DNA of 6,229 nt. Origin: Deltaproteobacteria bacterium UBA5329 (GTDB lineage: Bacteria; Desulfobacterota; Syntrophorhabdia; Syntrophorhabdales; Syntrophorhabdaceae). The DNA lies in the NCBI GenBank assembly GCA_002408185.1, contig DHQV01000098.1:19697-25925 (forward strand), in the 5' to 3' direction. Below, piece after piece: positions 6,210 through 6,229 of this stretch. Under the pieces are notes generated by a model. That model saw only the letters and a program-made list of their open reading frames with translations, was not told the DNA's origin and made no database searches. A program made the translations under genes and the position numbers. How positions within the stretch are numbered: the first letter of the stretch is position 1; every line of letters begins with the position of its first letter.

Positions 6210-6229
6210 GCGCCCGTAGCTCAGCTGGA
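6210..6229 (+). tRNA. tRNA gene, 5' end only (isotype unresolved, possibly Arg)
   Basis: The last 20 bases read as a tRNA acceptor strand plus the start of the D arm: a seven-base GCGCCCG acceptor, then T8, A9, the D-stem start GCTC, A14 and the invariant G18-G19. It is cut by the window edge before the anticodon, so identity cannot be read. This 5' sequence is one I associate with bacterial tRNA-Arg, but that is a guess. The strong promoter immediately upstream supports a real stable-RNA gene. Confidence 0.8.

Noticed and set aside
5734..6219. 161-codon plus-strand open frame opposite the cyclase N-terminus, running into the tRNA
   Set aside because: It is antisense to the well-supported CHASE2 coding sequence and overlaps the tRNA promoter and tRNA start; the translation has no family features.

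Overview
The window holds the 3' end of one gene, three complete protein genes and the first 20 bases of a tRNA gene. Protein style (signal peptides, an outer-membrane beta-barrel, FecR and CHASE2 domains) and moderate base composition suggest a Gram-negative bacterium, most plausibly of the former Deltaproteobacteria (Desulfobacterota-like). That lineage call is an impression from protein families, not a proven assignment.

Layout. At 2-316 (+) is the C-terminal third or so of a class II cyclic-nucleotide phosphodiesterase of the metallo-beta-lactamase fold. After a 104-nt gap comes a 529-aa periplasmic-TPR plus outer-membrane-barrel protein (421-2010, +). A 46-nt gap with a very good sigma70-type promoter leads to a 675-aa secreted FecR-domain protein carrying three diverged repeats of about 140 residues (2057-4084, +). 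Converging on it across only 26 nt is a CHASE2-domain class III adenylate cyclase (4111-6075, -, possibly initiating further upstream at 6129). Divergent from the cyclase, at the right edge, is a strong promoter with an AT-rich upstream element driving a tRNA gene that runs off the window at 6229.

How the parts may work together. The window carries both a predicted cAMP-making enzyme (CHASE2 cyclase, with its sensor in the periplasm) and a predicted cAMP-destroying enzyme (class II phosphodiesterase), either side of two envelope proteins. The TPR-barrel protein has the same overall plan as Slam-type outer-membrane translocons (N-terminal TPRs, about 14 predicted barrel strands). The FecR-repeat protein next to it is beta-rich and Gly/Ser/Thr-rich, like an exported or surface protein. 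A reasonable working model is a cell-surface export or sensing cassette with its own cAMP turnover pair. The gene identities are well supported; the functional link is inference.
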